Shown piece after piece: positions 8,491 to 18,153 of a stretch of 64,000 nt of DNA. How positions within the stretch are numbered: the first letter of the stretch is position 1; the number at the start of each line of letters is the position of its first letter. The notes under the pieces are model-generated. The model was not told the DNA's origin, made no database searches, and saw nothing but the letters and a program-made list of their open reading frames with translations. Origin of the DNA: CAYZWU01 sp964482235 (lineage in GTDB: Bacteria > Planctomycetota > B15-G4 > CAYZWU01); NCBI GenBank assembly GCA_964482235.1, contig CAYZWU010000013.1, positions 49,849-113,848 on the forward strand. The letters run 5' to 3'. Both the position numbers and the translations under genes were made by a program.

Positions 8491-10626
8491 ATGATGCGCT
8501 GTTTCGTCCTCTTCCTGGCACTCTTTCCGCTTGCTCAGGCTGCGATCGCGGCCGAGACTGCCGATCCCGTTGTTCTCCATCTCTCCCCCAGGGGAGACGA
8601 CTCCTGGTCGGGCCGCCCGGCCGAGCCGAAGGCCGACAGGAGCGACGGTCCCCTGGCTTCCCTTGCAGGGGCGCGCGACGCGGTCCGGCGCCTGAAGGCG
8701 GAGGGGCCGCTCCGGAGCCCGGTGCACGTCGTGATCGCCGACGGCACCTACTCCCTGCCCGCTTGCGTGGTCTTCACGCCGCAGGATAGCGGCACTCCCG
8801 GCTGCCCCGTCGTCTACAGGGCCGCTCCTGACGCCAGGCCGGTTTTCAGCGGCGGTCGGTCGATCACGGGATTCCGGAAGGAGGAGAGCGGACTCTGGTC
8901 CGTCCCCATTCCCGAAGCCCGGGCAGGCAAATGGTCCTTCGACCAGCTCTTCGTGAACAACAGGCGGGCCGTGCGGGCCAGGACGCCGGACAGCTCCTAT
9001 CTCCACATGATCAACGTCACGCAGGAGGTCCTGGAAAAGGGTGACGGCCGCATACCGACCAGGGCGAACCTGCTTCTCGAGGCTCGAAGAGCGGGCTTCG
9101 ACACGCTTCTGGACATGGATGAAGCCGATCTGAGAAACACGGCGCTCGTCGTTTATCACAAGTGGGACATCACGCGCCGGTACATCGATGCCGTGGATAA
9201 TGAAAAAAACCTGATCTTCACCAGCGGCGGAGGGATGAAGCCGTGGAATCCCTGGCGGCCAGGCTGCCGCTTTCACCTGGAGAACTACCGGGCGGCCCTC
9301 GATTTTCCGGGGGAGTGGTTCCTCGATCGGGACGGCACCCTTTTCTACATGCCGACGGAAGGCGACGAGATGGACGAGGCGCAGGTCGTGGCCCCGGCGG
9401 CGGACCGGCTCATCGAGCTGAAGGGGGCGCCGGAGTCGGGACGCTTCGTGACGGATCTCCAGTTCCGCGGCCTCTCGTTCCGGCACGGTCGCCACGTGAT
9501 GGGGAGGAGCGGTTTCGAACCGAGCCAGGCCGCCTTCAGCGTCGGTGCGGCCGTCGAGGCCGACGGAGCCCGCCGCATCGTGTTCGACCAATGCGAGGTC
9601 GCCCGCGTGGGGACCTACGCGATCTGGTTCCGCCGCGGCTGCCGCGAGTGCCGCGTGGAGCGCTGCTTTCTCCATGATCTCGGCGCAGGCGGCGTGCGGA
9701 TCGGCGAGGGCCGCGTCGCCGAGCGCGAGAGCGAGAGAACGGGACGGATCTCGGTCCACAACTGCATCATCCGTTCCGGCGGCCGCATCTACATGCCGGC
9801 CGTGGGGGTCTGGATCGGGCAGAGCGGCCAGAACGAGGTGACGCACAACGAGATCGCCGATTTTTTCTACACCGGCGTTTCCGTGGGGTGGCGCTGGGGC
9901 TATGCCGAGAGCCTGGCCAAGGAGAACAGGATCGAGTTCAACCACATCCACGACATCGGACAGGGCGTCCTGAGCGACATGGGCGGCGTCTACACACTCG
10001 GCCCGTCGGAAGGGACCACGGTGAGCCACAACGTGATCCACGACATCCGGTCTTATTCCTATGGAGGCTGGGGGCTCTACAACGACGAGGGCTCGACCGG
10101 CATCGTGATGGAGAACAACCTGGTCTACAACACGAAGACGGGCGGCTATCACCAGCACTACGGCCGGGAGAACGTGATCCGCAACAACATCCTCGCCTAT
10201 GCCGAGAAGTACCAGCTCCAGTTCACGCGCGTGGAGAAGCACCTCTCCTTCACCTTCCGGAACAACATCGTCTGCTACGACGGCGGCCGGCTCCTGTCCG
10301 GCCCCTGGAAGGAGGGGAACGTGAAGATGGAGAACAACCTCTACTGGCACACGGGCGGCGGGGCGGTCCTCTTCAACGAGGCGTCACTCCCGCAGTGGCA
10401 GGAGAAGACCGGCCGCGACACCGGTTCCCTCGTGCTCGATCCCGGATTCGAGGCGCCGGAAAAGCGCGACTTCCGGTTCCGTGATCCATCGGCCGCGGCA
10501 AGGATCGGATTCGAGCCCTTCGATTTCACGCGGGCCGGCGTCTACGGTGATCCGGCCTGGGTCGAGCTCGCCCGATCACTCGATGCTTCTTCCGGGGAGG
10601 ATCAACCGCGATCCGGGACGAAGTGA
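8491..10626 (+). CDS. Secreted right-handed parallel beta-helix protein, GH141-like
   Basis: A 711-residue protein with a signal peptide (1-20, ending AAIAAE). The mature N-terminus has HLSPRGDDSWSG then GARDAVRRLK, and residues ~75-125 contain VHVVIADGTYSL, the entry motif of many large secreted beta-helix glycosidases such as GH141 and PL-like proteins. Residues ~320-640 carry repeated coils (NEVTHNEIADF, NRIEFNHIHDIG, TTVSHNVIHDI, IVMENNLVYN, NVIRNNILAY). The GH141 resemblance is a judgement from overall pattern, not an alignment. It probably cleaves a plant or algal polysaccharide outside the cell. It follows the HEAT gene by 61 bp in the same direction. Confidence 0.75.
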   Translation: MMRCFVLFLALFPLAQAAIAAETADPVVLHLSPRGDDSWSGRPAEPKADRSDGPLASLAGARDAVRRLKAEGPLRSPVHVVIADGTYSLPACVVFTPQDSGTPGCPVVYRAAPDARPVFSGGRSITGFRKEESGLWSVPIPEARAGKWSFDQLFVNNRRAVRARTPDSSYLHMINVTQEVLEKGDGRIPTRANLLLEARRAGFDTLLDMDEADLRNTALVVYHKWDITRRYIDAVDNEKNLIFTSGGGMKPWNPWRPGCRFHLENYRAALDFPGEWFLDRDGTLFYMPTEGDEMDEAQVVAPAADRLIELKGAPESGRFVTDLQFRGLSFRHGRHVMGRSGFEPSQAAFSVGAAVEADGARRIVFDQCEVARVGTYAIWFRRGCRECRVERCFLHDLGAGGVRIGEGRVAERESERTGRISVHNCIIRSGGRIYMPAVGVWIGQSGQNEVTHNEIADFFYTGVSVGWRWGYAESLAKENRIEFNHIHDIGQGVLSDMGGVYTLGPSEGTTVSHNVIHDIRSYSYGGWGLYNDEGSTGIVMENNLVYNTKTGGYHQHYGRENVIRNNILAYAEKYQLQFTRVEKHLSFTFRNNIVCYDGGRLLSGPWKEGNVKMENNLYWHTGGGAVLFNEASLPQWQEKTGRDTGSLVLDPGFEAPEKRDFRFRDPSAAARIGFEPFDFTRAGVYGDPAWVELARSLDASSGEDQPRSGTK

Positions 10627-10709
10627 CGCCTGTCGGCTTTTTCTTCGCCAGATGGTAGAGTATCGGTACCGTTCCCGATTCGCTTTTTCTGCAACTCGAG
10701 GGTATATCG

Positions 10710-11651
10710 ATGATCGATCCGTCACGCCGCACCTTCATCAAGAGCTCTCTTCTTCTCGGCGCCTCGGCTGCCGTTCCCGCCGTTTTCGGCCGGGCGCTTC
10801 ATCCTTTTCTCGAAGAAGGAAAGCCGCCGATGAAGTTCGGCCTTGTCACCTACCTCTGGGGAAGGGACTGGGACCTGCCCGCGTTGATCGCGAACTGCGA
10901 GACGACGAAAGTTCTCGGCGTGGAGCTGCGCACCACTCACGCCCACGGCGTTGAGCCCTCGCTGGGCGCGAAGGAGCGGGCGGAGGTCAAGAAGAGGTTC
11001 AGCGACAGCCCCGTCGAGCTGGTGGGGATCGGCAGCAACGAGAGGTGCGATCACCCCGACCCGGCCCGCCTCGAGAAGGCGATGGCGGCGACCCGCGCTT
11101 TCATCAGGCTCAGCCACGACGTCGGCGGATCGGGTGTGAAGGTCAAGCCCGACAGCTTTCACGAGAACGTGCCGCGGGAGAAGACGATCGAGCAGATCGG
11201 CCGGTCGCTCAACAGTCTCGCTGCCTTCGGCGCCGGCCTCGGGCAGGAGATCCGCCTCGAGGTGCACGGCGGCTGCTCGGATCTGCCCGTGATCCGGAAG
11301 ATCATGGACGTGGCCGACCACCCCAACGCGGCAGTCTGCTGGAACTGCAACGCCGAGGACCTGAAAGGGGCCGGCCTCGAGAAGAACTTCCGCCTCGTCC
11401 GGGAGCGCTTCGGCGCCACCCTGCACATCCGCGAGCTGAACGTGGGCTCCTACCCCTACCGGAGGCTGATGGATCTCCTGGTGGAAACGGGCTACGGCGG
11501 GTGGGTCCTGCTCGAGGCACGGACCAACCCCGCGGACCGCGTCAAGGCACTGGTCGAGCAGCGCCGGATCTTCGAGAAGATGATATCCGCGGCGCGCCGC
11601 GAGCTTTCTCCATCGAAGAAAAAAAAGGGCTCCCCGGCACCGGTGCGGTGA
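10710..11651 (+). CDS. Tat-exported sugar phosphate isomerase/epimerase-like TIM-barrel protein
   Basis: A 313-residue protein of the xylose-isomerase-like TIM-barrel superfamily (AP endonuclease 2 fold). The N-terminus SRRTFIKSSLLLGASAA is a twin-arginine signal. Barrel strands are visible as KFGLVTYLWG, GVELRTTHAHG, EIRLEVHGG, AVCWNCNAED and GWVLLEART, placing Glu, His and Asn residues at strand ends as in metal-dependent sugar isomerases. Export plus proximity to the Tat-exported oxidoreductase suggests action on sugars in the periplasm. The start at 10710 has no strong ribosome site but the Tat signal supports it. The exact reaction is unknown. Confidence 0.85.
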   Translation: MIDPSRRTFIKSSLLLGASAAVPAVFGRALHPFLEEGKPPMKFGLVTYLWGRDWDLPALIANCETTKVLGVELRTTHAHGVEPSLGAKERAEVKKRFSDSPVELVGIGSNERCDHPDPARLEKAMAATRAFIRLSHDVGGSGVKVKPDSFHENVPREKTIEQIGRSLNSLAAFGAGLGQEIRLEVHGGCSDLPVIRKIMDVADHPNAAVCWNCNAEDLKGAGLEKNFRLVRERFGATLHIRELNVGSYPYRRLMDLLVETGYGGWVLLEARTNPADRVKALVEQRRIFEKMISAARRELSPSKKKKGSPAPVR

Positions 11652-11686
11652 CGCCCGGGGAGACAGGCGCTTGCAAGGAGCCCTTC

Positions 11687-12784
11687 ATGGCCCGATTTCC
11701 CAGGAATCCGATGCTCGATAACGAGCCGCTGCCCGTGGAGATCGTGCTGCACCCGTCGTGGTGGCACAGGCACGCCGGCATCACCTTCGATCCCGACTTC
11801 TTCTACCATCCCGTGCGCCGGGTGGAGGCGGAGCGGCGGATGGAGGAAGTTCTCCACGAGCGGTTCGGGAGGTACGGCCTCGGGGCGGACCGGGGCCGGG
11901 ACCTGCCGCACGTCGGGGCGGTGCACCTGGCCGCAGGCTATCTCGTCTCGGAGATGCTCGGCTGCCCGGTTGAGTACAGCGACAACGCTCCGCCGCAGGT
12001 TCTCCCCCCCGGCCGCGGCGACCTGGAGGTCGACGCCGAGCAGGCGTTCCGGAGCCCGGCGTTCCGGCGCTTCGAGAAGCTGCTCGGCGACCTGAAGACC
12101 CGGCACGGCTACCTCGTCGGCGACGTCAACTTCGGCGGCGTCCTCAACACGGCCCTCGATCTCCGCGGCCAGGATCTCTTCGTCGACTTCTACGATCGCC
12201 CCGAGGAGGTCCGGACCTTCCTGGCCAGGATCGCGCGATGCATCGATCGCTTCACGCGCGGCATCGCGTGGGAGACGGGGAGCACGTCGGTGTCGGTCAA
12301 CAGGCTGGTGAGGCATCTCGCCGGCCCGGTCTTCTTGCACTCGGAGTGCACTCTCACCATGATCAGGGAGGATCTCTACGAGGACTTCCTGATGAAATTC
12401 GACGCGGCCTGGAGCGGGGCGCGGCGCCCCTTCGGGATTCACTACTGCGGCGCCGATCCCCACCGTTTCGCCGCGCAGTTCGCCCGCCTGCCTCACTGCG
12501 ACTTCCTCGACGTGGGTTGGGGGGGCGATATCAGGAAGCTGCGCGAGGCCCTGCCGGCCGCCTTCCTGAACATCCGGCTCAGCCCGGTGGAGATCGTCGG
12601 CAGGAGCGCCGGGGAGATACACGCCCTGGTGGGCCGCCTGGTGGCCGACTCGGGAAATCCCTTTCTCACCGGCGTCTGCTGCATCAACATGGACGACACG
12701 GTGGGGGATGATACGATCGCGGCGATCTTCGAGGCCGTCGCCGATCTTCGTGATCGCTTCAAGAGGAGCGGCATGAACGGCTGA
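11687..12784 (+). CDS. Uroporphyrinogen decarboxylase (UroD)-like family protein
   Basis: A 365-residue protein of the UroD/MtaA/CmuA superfamily. The ATG at 11687 is preceded by AAGGAG and follows the isomerase stop by 35 bp. Seen: an N-terminal FYHPVRRVEAERRM region, GDVNFGGVLNTALDLRG in the core, HSECTLTMIREDLYEDF, then FGIHYCGADPHRF with a His-x-Cys-like pair (HYC) and a late TGVCCINMDD. In corrinoid methyltransferases of this superfamily a His-Cys-Cys set binds zinc; here the HYC and CC positions could serve, but this is inference. The sugar-catabolic context argues against haem synthesis and for demethylation or an unknown reaction on a sugar or aromatic. Confidence 0.75.
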   Translation: MARFPRNPMLDNEPLPVEIVLHPSWWHRHAGITFDPDFFYHPVRRVEAERRMEEVLHERFGRYGLGADRGRDLPHVGAVHLAAGYLVSEMLGCPVEYSDNAPPQVLPPGRGDLEVDAEQAFRSPAFRRFEKLLGDLKTRHGYLVGDVNFGGVLNTALDLRGQDLFVDFYDRPEEVRTFLARIARCIDRFTRGIAWETGSTSVSVNRLVRHLAGPVFLHSECTLTMIREDLYEDFLMKFDAAWSGARRPFGIHYCGADPHRFAAQFARLPHCDFLDVGWGGDIRKLREALPAAFLNIRLSPVEIVGRSAGEIHALVGRLVADSGNPFLTGVCCINMDDTVGDDTIAAIFEAVADLRDRFKRSGMNG

Positions 12785-12833
12785 AAAAAAGGACGGGCGC
12801 GAGCCGATCCGTCCCCTGGAGGTTGATTCCGGA

Positions 12834-14531
12834 ATGCACACTATCGATTATCTCGTCCTTGTCGTCTACTTCGGCGGCATCACGGCCGTGGGGCTGTGGG
12901 CCGCGAAGCGCATCAAGAGCAGCAACGACTTCTTCATGCCCCGCCGGTTCGGCAAGGCGATGATGGTGATGTTCTCCTTCGGTGCGGGCACCCACTCCGA
13001 CCAGGCGGTGGGCGTGGCGTCGAAAAGCTACACCAACGGGCTGTCCGGGATCTGGTACCAGTGGCTCTACCTACCGGTGACGCCCTTCTACTGGCTGATC
13101 GCGGCCCTGTTCCGCCGCTTCCGGGCCGTGACAACGGCCAACGTCTTCGAGGCGAGGTACAACGGCGGCGTGGCCATGCTCTACGCCGTTCTGGGTATGA
13201 CGATCCTCATGGTCTCGACGGGCGTGATGCTGAAGGGATCGGGAGCGGTCCTGGCCGCCTGCACGGGAGGCATGGTCTCGGCCGGCTGGGCCATCGCCAT
13301 CATGACCGTGATCTTCGTTATCTACGGGGTGGCCGGCGGCCTCGCCGCGGCCATCGTGACCGACTTCATCCAGGGCCTGTTGACCATCGTCTTCTCCTTC
13401 ATGCTCCTGCCTCTCGTGCTCGACGCCGTGGGCGGGCTCGAGGGCCTGAGAATGGAGATCGGCGATCCGCAGATGCTCACCCTCGTGGCCCCGGCCGAGA
13501 TCGGGTTCTTCTACATCGTGGTGATCGCCTTCAACGGACTGGTGGGCATCGTGGTCCAGCCCCATACGATGGCCAACTGCGCCGCGGGCAGGACGGAGAT
13601 CGAGGGGCGCGTCGGCTTCATGTTCGGCCCGCTGATCAAGCGGCTCTGCACCATTCCGTGGTGCCTCACCGGCCTGGCCGCCGTGGTCTACTTCGGCCAG
13701 ACGAACACCTTTCCCGAGCCCGACGACGTCTTCGGTCTCGTTGCCGGCGACTTCTTGCCGATGATCATGCCCGGCCTGCTCGGCATCTTCGTGGCCTCGG
13801 TCCTCGCGTCGGTGATGAGCTCCTGCGACGTCTTCATGGTCTCCTCGTCGGCGCTCTTCACCGAGGATATCTACAGACGGTTCCGTCCCGATCGTCCGAA
13901 GGGGCATTACATCACCGTCGGCCGGATCGCCTCGGTCGTCGTCGTGGCGGGCGGCGTGGCCTTCGCCTACTCGCTGCCAGGTGTGGTGGCAGGGCTCGAG
14001 GTCTTCTGGAAGATCACGTCGATGATCGGGATCGCCTTCTGGCTCGGGCTCTTCTGGAGGGGCGCCACCCCGGCCGGAGCCTGGGCCGCGACCCTGGCCG
14101 CCCTCGGGACGTGGTGGGCGACCACCCAGCCCTTCATCGTTTCCCTCGTTCAGGAGATCCCGGGCAGCGAATCGCTTCGATTCGTGGTGGAGAAGGAGGG
14201 CGGATCGGCGATCTACACGCCCTGGCAGATGATCTTCTACCTCGCCGCCGGACTGATCGCCGGGATCGCGGTGAGCCTCTTCACCAGGCCGGTGGAGAAG
14301 GAGAAGCTCGACAGGTTTTTCGCCCTCATCAGAACACCCGTCGAGCCGGACGAGGATGTGCCGGCTCCCTGCACCCTGCCCGAGGGAGCGAAGGTGCCGG
14401 AAAGGCGAGCCTTCTTTCCGGGTACGAGCCTCGAGATCCCGGTTCCCTCGCGGATCGCCGTGCTCGGTTTCGTGGGCGGCTGGATCTGCGTGGCGGTCAT
14501 CATCTTCATCTTCTGCCTGATTGCCCCGTGA
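12834..14531 (+). CDS. Sodium:solute symporter (SSS family)
   Basis: A 565-residue integral membrane protein with about 13-14 hydrophobic segments. The N-terminal pattern YLVLVVYFGGITAVGLWAAK then FFMPRRFGKAMMVMFSFGAGTHSDQAVG matches the first helices of SSS symporters, with the unwound TM1/TM2 sodium-site region. A GGAGG site lies 5' of the ATG at 12834. The long cytoplasmic insertion after residue 490 and the final helix (residues ~540-562) are usual for the family. As last gene of the plus-strand run after the sugar isomerase and UroD-like genes, it probably imports the sugar or sugar acid they process. Confidence 0.9.
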   Translation: MHTIDYLVLVVYFGGITAVGLWAAKRIKSSNDFFMPRRFGKAMMVMFSFGAGTHSDQAVGVASKSYTNGLSGIWYQWLYLPVTPFYWLIAALFRRFRAVTTANVFEARYNGGVAMLYAVLGMTILMVSTGVMLKGSGAVLAACTGGMVSAGWAIAIMTVIFVIYGVAGGLAAAIVTDFIQGLLTIVFSFMLLPLVLDAVGGLEGLRMEIGDPQMLTLVAPAEIGFFYIVVIAFNGLVGIVVQPHTMANCAAGRTEIEGRVGFMFGPLIKRLCTIPWCLTGLAAVVYFGQTNTFPEPDDVFGLVAGDFLPMIMPGLLGIFVASVLASVMSSCDVFMVSSSALFTEDIYRRFRPDRPKGHYITVGRIASVVVVAGGVAFAYSLPGVVAGLEVFWKITSMIGIAFWLGLFWRGATPAGAWAATLAALGTWWATTQPFIVSLVQEIPGSESLRFVVEKEGGSAIYTPWQMIFYLAAGLIAGIAVSLFTRPVEKEKLDRFFALIRTPVEPDEDVPAPCTLPEGAKVPERRAFFPGTSLEIPVPSRIAVLGFVGGWICVAVIIFIFCLIAP

Positions 14532-14553
14532 TGGATTGTCGAGGCGCACCCGA

Positions 14554-15846
14554 TCAGCCGGCGCCGAGCCTCTCGATGTGGCGGCCCAGATGGCGTTCCA
14601 GCAGTGCGCTGTGCAGGTCGGCGTGATCGGCCAGCGTTTCCCGCAGAGCCTCCTTGAAGGGGCGGCCCTTCTCCGTGCGGCCCCGGGTCAGGACAGATCC
14701 GAAGGTCACGTGAAGCACCTGGCGGCCGTCGTCCTGATCGAGGTAGGCGCTTTCGCGCTTCCCGGGGGTGAGCGCGCCGGGAGGCTGCAGCCTGTCGAGG
14801 CGCGCCGAGATGTGATAGGTGGCCCGGTCCTCGTCGAACCGCGAGGCGGAGTACTCCACGATCTCGTAAAAGAGAGCGGGAGCCTGGCGCGCCGCCACGC
14901 GGAGCGCCTCGAGGTAGCTCGTTCCCGCCGTCTTCACGTGGAGGAGGTCGCCGCACACCCGCCCGAGGATCGGGTAGACGGCGAACTTGTCCGATCCGGA
15001 GTGCACGCCGATCTTGTACGGCCCGCACAGCCTGGCCACGGCCGCGTGCTCCTTCAGCGCGGCCTCGAACTGGCCGATGTCGCCCCTGTAATCGATACCC
15101 TTCTCGAAGTCGCCGACGAAGCGCGGCGCCAGGCTTCGGATCGCCACGCCGCGCCGATTCAGCTCGAGGCCGATGAAGAGGTGTTCCAGCGGCGTGGTGG
15201 GGAGGTCGGTCTCGTCCACCGAGATCTCGATCTCCGCACCCCGGGCCGGCGCGGCATCCTCGATCCATCGGGCCATCATTCCTGTCCACTCCACGGCCCT
15301 GCCGTACTTGACCAGAGGTCGCAGGAGACTTTCCCGGCTCTTGAAAGCGAGACGTCCTGATCCCGGCAGGTCGTACGACTTGCCCAGGTAGAGGGCATCC
15401 ACTTCAGCCAGCGACTCGAAACCGCTCGACAGGGCGGTCCGTTCGGCCGCTTCGTCCAGCCTTGCCCCCTGAAGCCGGTCCGCCTCGTTGCTCACATGCT
15501 CCGAGGGATCGATGGTGAAGAAGGTGAATCCGGCCCGGGCCATCCTCTCCACGTCGTCCCTGGTCTTCAGGTGGTCCGCATCGGCGCCGAAGGGTTCGCT
15601 CCAACCGACCTGGATCGCGCCCTCCTGTGCGGCGCGCATCACCTCGTCAGGCGTGCGGCCGGTCCGCTCGAGCTCCCGTATCGACTGCTGGGCGAAGAAC
15701 GGCACGAGCCGGCCTTTCCGGCAGGCGGCCGCGTGTCCCGGAGTGGCCACGCCGATCCGGTCGCCGAACCCGAAAGCGGCTCCGAGTCCCATCAGCGACG
15801 GTCGGGGAAGACTCTGTTTTTCTTCTGTCATTTCATGGTTCTCCAT
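14554..15846 (-). CDS. uxaE: Tagaturonate epimerase family protein (UxaE-like)
   Basis: A 430-residue protein resembling UxaE, which interconverts D-tagaturonate and D-fructuronate, bypassing the oxidoreductase steps of galacturonate catabolism. Seen: GLGAAFGFGDRIGVATPGH near residues 20-38, QQSIREL, QVGWSEPFGADADHLK, EISVDETDLPTTP and YKIGVHSGSDKFAVYP, with conserved Asp, Glu and His residues suited to metal binding. Start: ATG at 15846, or the internal ATG four codons later (15834), which has the better ribosome site. It is convergent with the SSS gene (22-bp gap) and lies 24 bp after a sulfatase in the same direction. With uxaC at 39709 it implies uronate catabolism. Confidence 0.8.
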   Translation of the reverse strand: MENHEMTEEKQSLPRPSLMGLGAAFGFGDRIGVATPGHAAACRKGRLVPFFAQQSIRELERTGRTPDEVMRAAQEGAIQVGWSEPFGADADHLKTRDDVERMARAGFTFFTIDPSEHVSNEADRLQGARLDEAAERTALSSGFESLAEVDALYLGKSYDLPGSGRLAFKSRESLLRPLVKYGRAVEWTGMMARWIEDAAPARGAEIEISVDETDLPTTPLEHLFIGLELNRRGVAIRSLAPRFVGDFEKGIDYRGDIGQFEAALKEHAAVARLCGPYKIGVHSGSDKFAVYPILGRVCGDLLHVKTAGTSYLEALRVAARQAPALFYEIVEYSASRFDEDRATYHISARLDRLQPPGALTPGKRESAYLDQDDGRQVLHVTFGSVLTRGRTEKGRPFKEALRETLADHADLHSALLERHLGRHIERLGAG

Positions 15847-15870
15847 GTTCAGGCAAGATGCGCGAGCCTG

Positions 15871-17229
15871 TCAGATCTTGATTTCCAGCTGCGAGGCGGC
15901 GGGAACCAGGTTCGACTCGTGCCGCTTTCTCTCCTCCAGGATCCTGGCGATCACGTCGGGGTTCTTCTTGGCCTTGTTGTGCTTCTCCGAGGGATCGTGC
16001 TCCAGGTGATAGAGTGCCGGCGGATCGTGCTTTTTCCTGTCGTTGCCGTAGCCGCCCTGGGTGATGAAGTGGGCTTTCCACGGTCCCATGCGAAGGGCCA
16101 TCAGGTGTGTTCCCCTGTAGAAGTAGATGACCCGCTCCCGGTCCGCTCCCCGGCCGAGGAGGGTCGAGGTGATGTCGCGGCCGTCGACGATCCGGTCCTT
16201 GGGGGGATCGGCGCCTGCCAAGGCCAGGCTCGTGGCAAAGATGTCCATGGTGCAGCAGGGTGACGAGGCGACGGTACGCGAGGGGATCGTCCCGGGCCAC
16301 CAGGCCAGGCACGGCTCGCGCATGCCGCCCTCCCAGGTGCTGCCCTTGCCGCCGCGGAGAAGCCCGGCCGATCCGCCGTTGAGCTTGCAGGTCAGCCAGG
16401 GCCCGTTGTCGCTCGTGAAGATCACGAGCGTGTTCTCCGCCAGCCCTTCCGAACGGAGGGTCTGGAGGATCCGCCCCACGCTGTGGTCGAGCTCCTCCAC
16501 CACGTCGCCGTAGAGCCCGCGGAGGCTCTCGCCCATGAAGTCCGCCGAGGCGAAGAGGGGGACGTGGGGAAAGGTGTGGGCGAAGTAGAGGAAGAACGGC
16601 TTTTGCCTGTTCCGCCTGATGAACGCCACGGCTCTCTCCGTGTAACGCCTGGTGAGCGTTTCCTGAACGGCCGGCTCCTCGATCACGGTCTCGTTCTCCA
16701 TCAGCGGGCACGGCTTCATGTCGTTGCTGTAGGGGATGCCGAAGTAGGTGTCGAATCCGTGCCTGGTGGGGAGGTGGGGGGGGAGGTGGCCGAGGTGCCA
16801 CTTGCCGACGCAGGCCGTGGCGTAGCCGGCCGATCGAAGCGCCTCGGCCGCGGTGATCTCGCTCTGCGGAAGACCGCCGGCCGAATCGGGGAAGAGGACG
16901 CGCCTCTTGTCGCTGCACATCCCGCTGCGGATCGGCAGCCTGCCCGTTAGCAGGGCGGCCCGGCTCGGCGTGCAGACCGGTGCGGCGGAGTAGAACTGCG
17001 TCAGCTTCGTGCCCTCGTCAGCCATCCGGTCGAGGCCGGGCGTGCGGATCGTCGGGTGCCCCAGGCAGCCGAGGTCGCCGTACCCGAGATCGTCTGCGAA
17101 GATGACGACGATGTTCGGGGGCGCCTTCGAAAAAGGGGCAGGTCCTTGGCGATCGGGCCCGAGGCACGAGAAGCCGGCGAACCCGAGAGCCCCTGCTCCA
17201 AGCCTGTTCAGGAATTCCCTCCTGTTCAT
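15871..17229 (-). CDS. Tat-exported sulfatase (Cys-type, S1-like)
   Basis: A 452-residue arylsulfatase-family enzyme that would remove sulfate esters from glycans in the periplasm or at the surface. The start is the ATG at 17227-17229, chosen because it begins a twin-arginine signal, MNRREFLNRLG, and has an AAGGAA site; a longer upstream frame lacks both. Seen: metal-binding FADDLGYGD near 47-55, the formylglycine motif CTPSRAALLTGR near 92-103, GKWHLGHLPPH, FTSDNGPW and KGSTWEGGMREP. The Cys must be oxidised to formylglycine, by an anSME or FGE encoded elsewhere. Upstream of uxaE and divergent from nagB-like 17406. Confidence 0.93.
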   Translation of the reverse strand: MNRREFLNRLGAGALGFAGFSCLGPDRQGPAPFSKAPPNIVVIFADDLGYGDLGCLGHPTIRTPGLDRMADEGTKLTQFYSAAPVCTPSRAALLTGRLPIRSGMCSDKRRVLFPDSAGGLPQSEITAAEALRSAGYATACVGKWHLGHLPPHLPTRHGFDTYFGIPYSNDMKPCPLMENETVIEEPAVQETLTRRYTERAVAFIRRNRQKPFFLYFAHTFPHVPLFASADFMGESLRGLYGDVVEELDHSVGRILQTLRSEGLAENTLVIFTSDNGPWLTCKLNGGSAGLLRGGKGSTWEGGMREPCLAWWPGTIPSRTVASSPCCTMDIFATSLALAGADPPKDRIVDGRDITSTLLGRGADRERVIYFYRGTHLMALRMGPWKAHFITQGGYGNDRKKHDPPALYHLEHDPSEKHNKAKKNPDVIARILEERKRHESNLVPAASQLEIKI

Positions 17230-17405
17230 TCTTCGTTCCTTTCTCGAAAAAAGTGCTTTCACGGAATCGCCGGCCGGAGGTAAACAATCTTCTCTTTGGC
17301 TGCGGGAAACCGTATCCTGAATCACGCTCCCGCTCTCTCGTATCGTCACATTATTCATCAGGAAGCGGGCCAGGGCAACAGGCTCTGCCGAAGCCGGAGG
17401 AGGAG

Positions 17406-18149
17406 ATGGAGATCGTCATCGCAGAAGGCAAGGAGGATCTCGGTGCCGCGGCGGCTCGCGCCGGCGCCGCTCTGATCCGGCAAGCCGTGGAGGAGCGCGG
17501 GCGTGCCGCGATCATCGTGGCCACGGGCGCCTCCCAGTTCGAGATGCTGGGCAGCCTCGTTCGAAGCGAGGGCGTGGAGTGGTCCCGGGTCGAGGCGTTC
17601 CACCTCGACGAGTACATCGATCTGCCGGAGAGCCATCCCGCGTCGTTCCGGAGATACCTGAGGGAGCGCTTCGTGGAGAAGCTTCCCGAGCCGCTGTCGG
17701 CCTTTCATTACATCAACGGCGAGATCGATCCCGTGACCGAGTGCGCCCGCCTGAACAGCCTCCTCTCCCGCGTCGCCGTTGACGTGGCCTTCGTCGGGAT
17801 CGGGGAGAACGGGCACCTGGCCTTCAACGATCCTCCGGCCGACTTCAGCGTCGAGGAGCCGTACATCGTGGTGGATCTCGACGAGGCCTGCCGCAACCAG
17901 CAGCTTGGCGAGGGGTGGTTTGTTTCCTTCGCCGATGTGCCGCGGCGCGCCATCTCCATGTCGATCCGCCGGATCATGACGTCGCGGGCCGTCGTCTGCA
18001 CCGTGCCCGATGCCCGCAAGGCCGAGGCGGTGAGGCTGGCCGTCAACGGTCCCGTCACTCCCGACGTCCCGGCCTCGATCCTGCAGCAGCATGGGCGCTG
18101 CCTCCTCTTCCTCGACAGGCCGGCCGCATCGCTTCTGGAGAATGCGTGA
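17406..18149 (+). CDS. Glucosamine-6-phosphate deaminase-like protein (divergent NagB paralogue)
   Basis: A 247-residue member of the NagB/6-phosphogluconolactonase family, started at the ATG at 17406 behind GGAGGAG. Seen: VATGASQFEML (phosphate loop), VEAFHLDEYIDL (general-base Asp region) and VGIGENGHLAFNDPP. In classical NagB the last motif is GxxxDGHxAFNEP; here the Asp is Glu and the Glu is Asp, unlike the second copy at 58780. Many such variants are annotated as NagB and activity is plausible, but a different amino-sugar phosphate substrate is possible. It is followed 4 bp downstream by nagA, so the pair probably handles N-acetylhexosamine 6-phosphates. Confidence 0.8.
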   Translation: MEIVIAEGKEDLGAAAARAGAALIRQAVEERGRAAIIVATGASQFEMLGSLVRSEGVEWSRVEAFHLDEYIDLPESHPASFRRYLRERFVEKLPEPLSAFHYINGEIDPVTECARLNSLLSRVAVDVAFVGIGENGHLAFNDPPADFSVEEPYIVVDLDEACRNQQLGEGWFVSFADVPRRAISMSIRRIMTSRAVVCTVPDARKAEAVRLAVNGPVTPDVPASILQQHGRCLLFLDRPAASLLENA

Positions 18150-18153
18150 GGGA

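Noticed and set aside
14237..15289. Minus-strand frame overlapping SSS and uxaE ends
   Set aside because: Compositionally Arg/Gly/Pro-rich, no ribosome site, and it crosses two well-supported genes in other frames.
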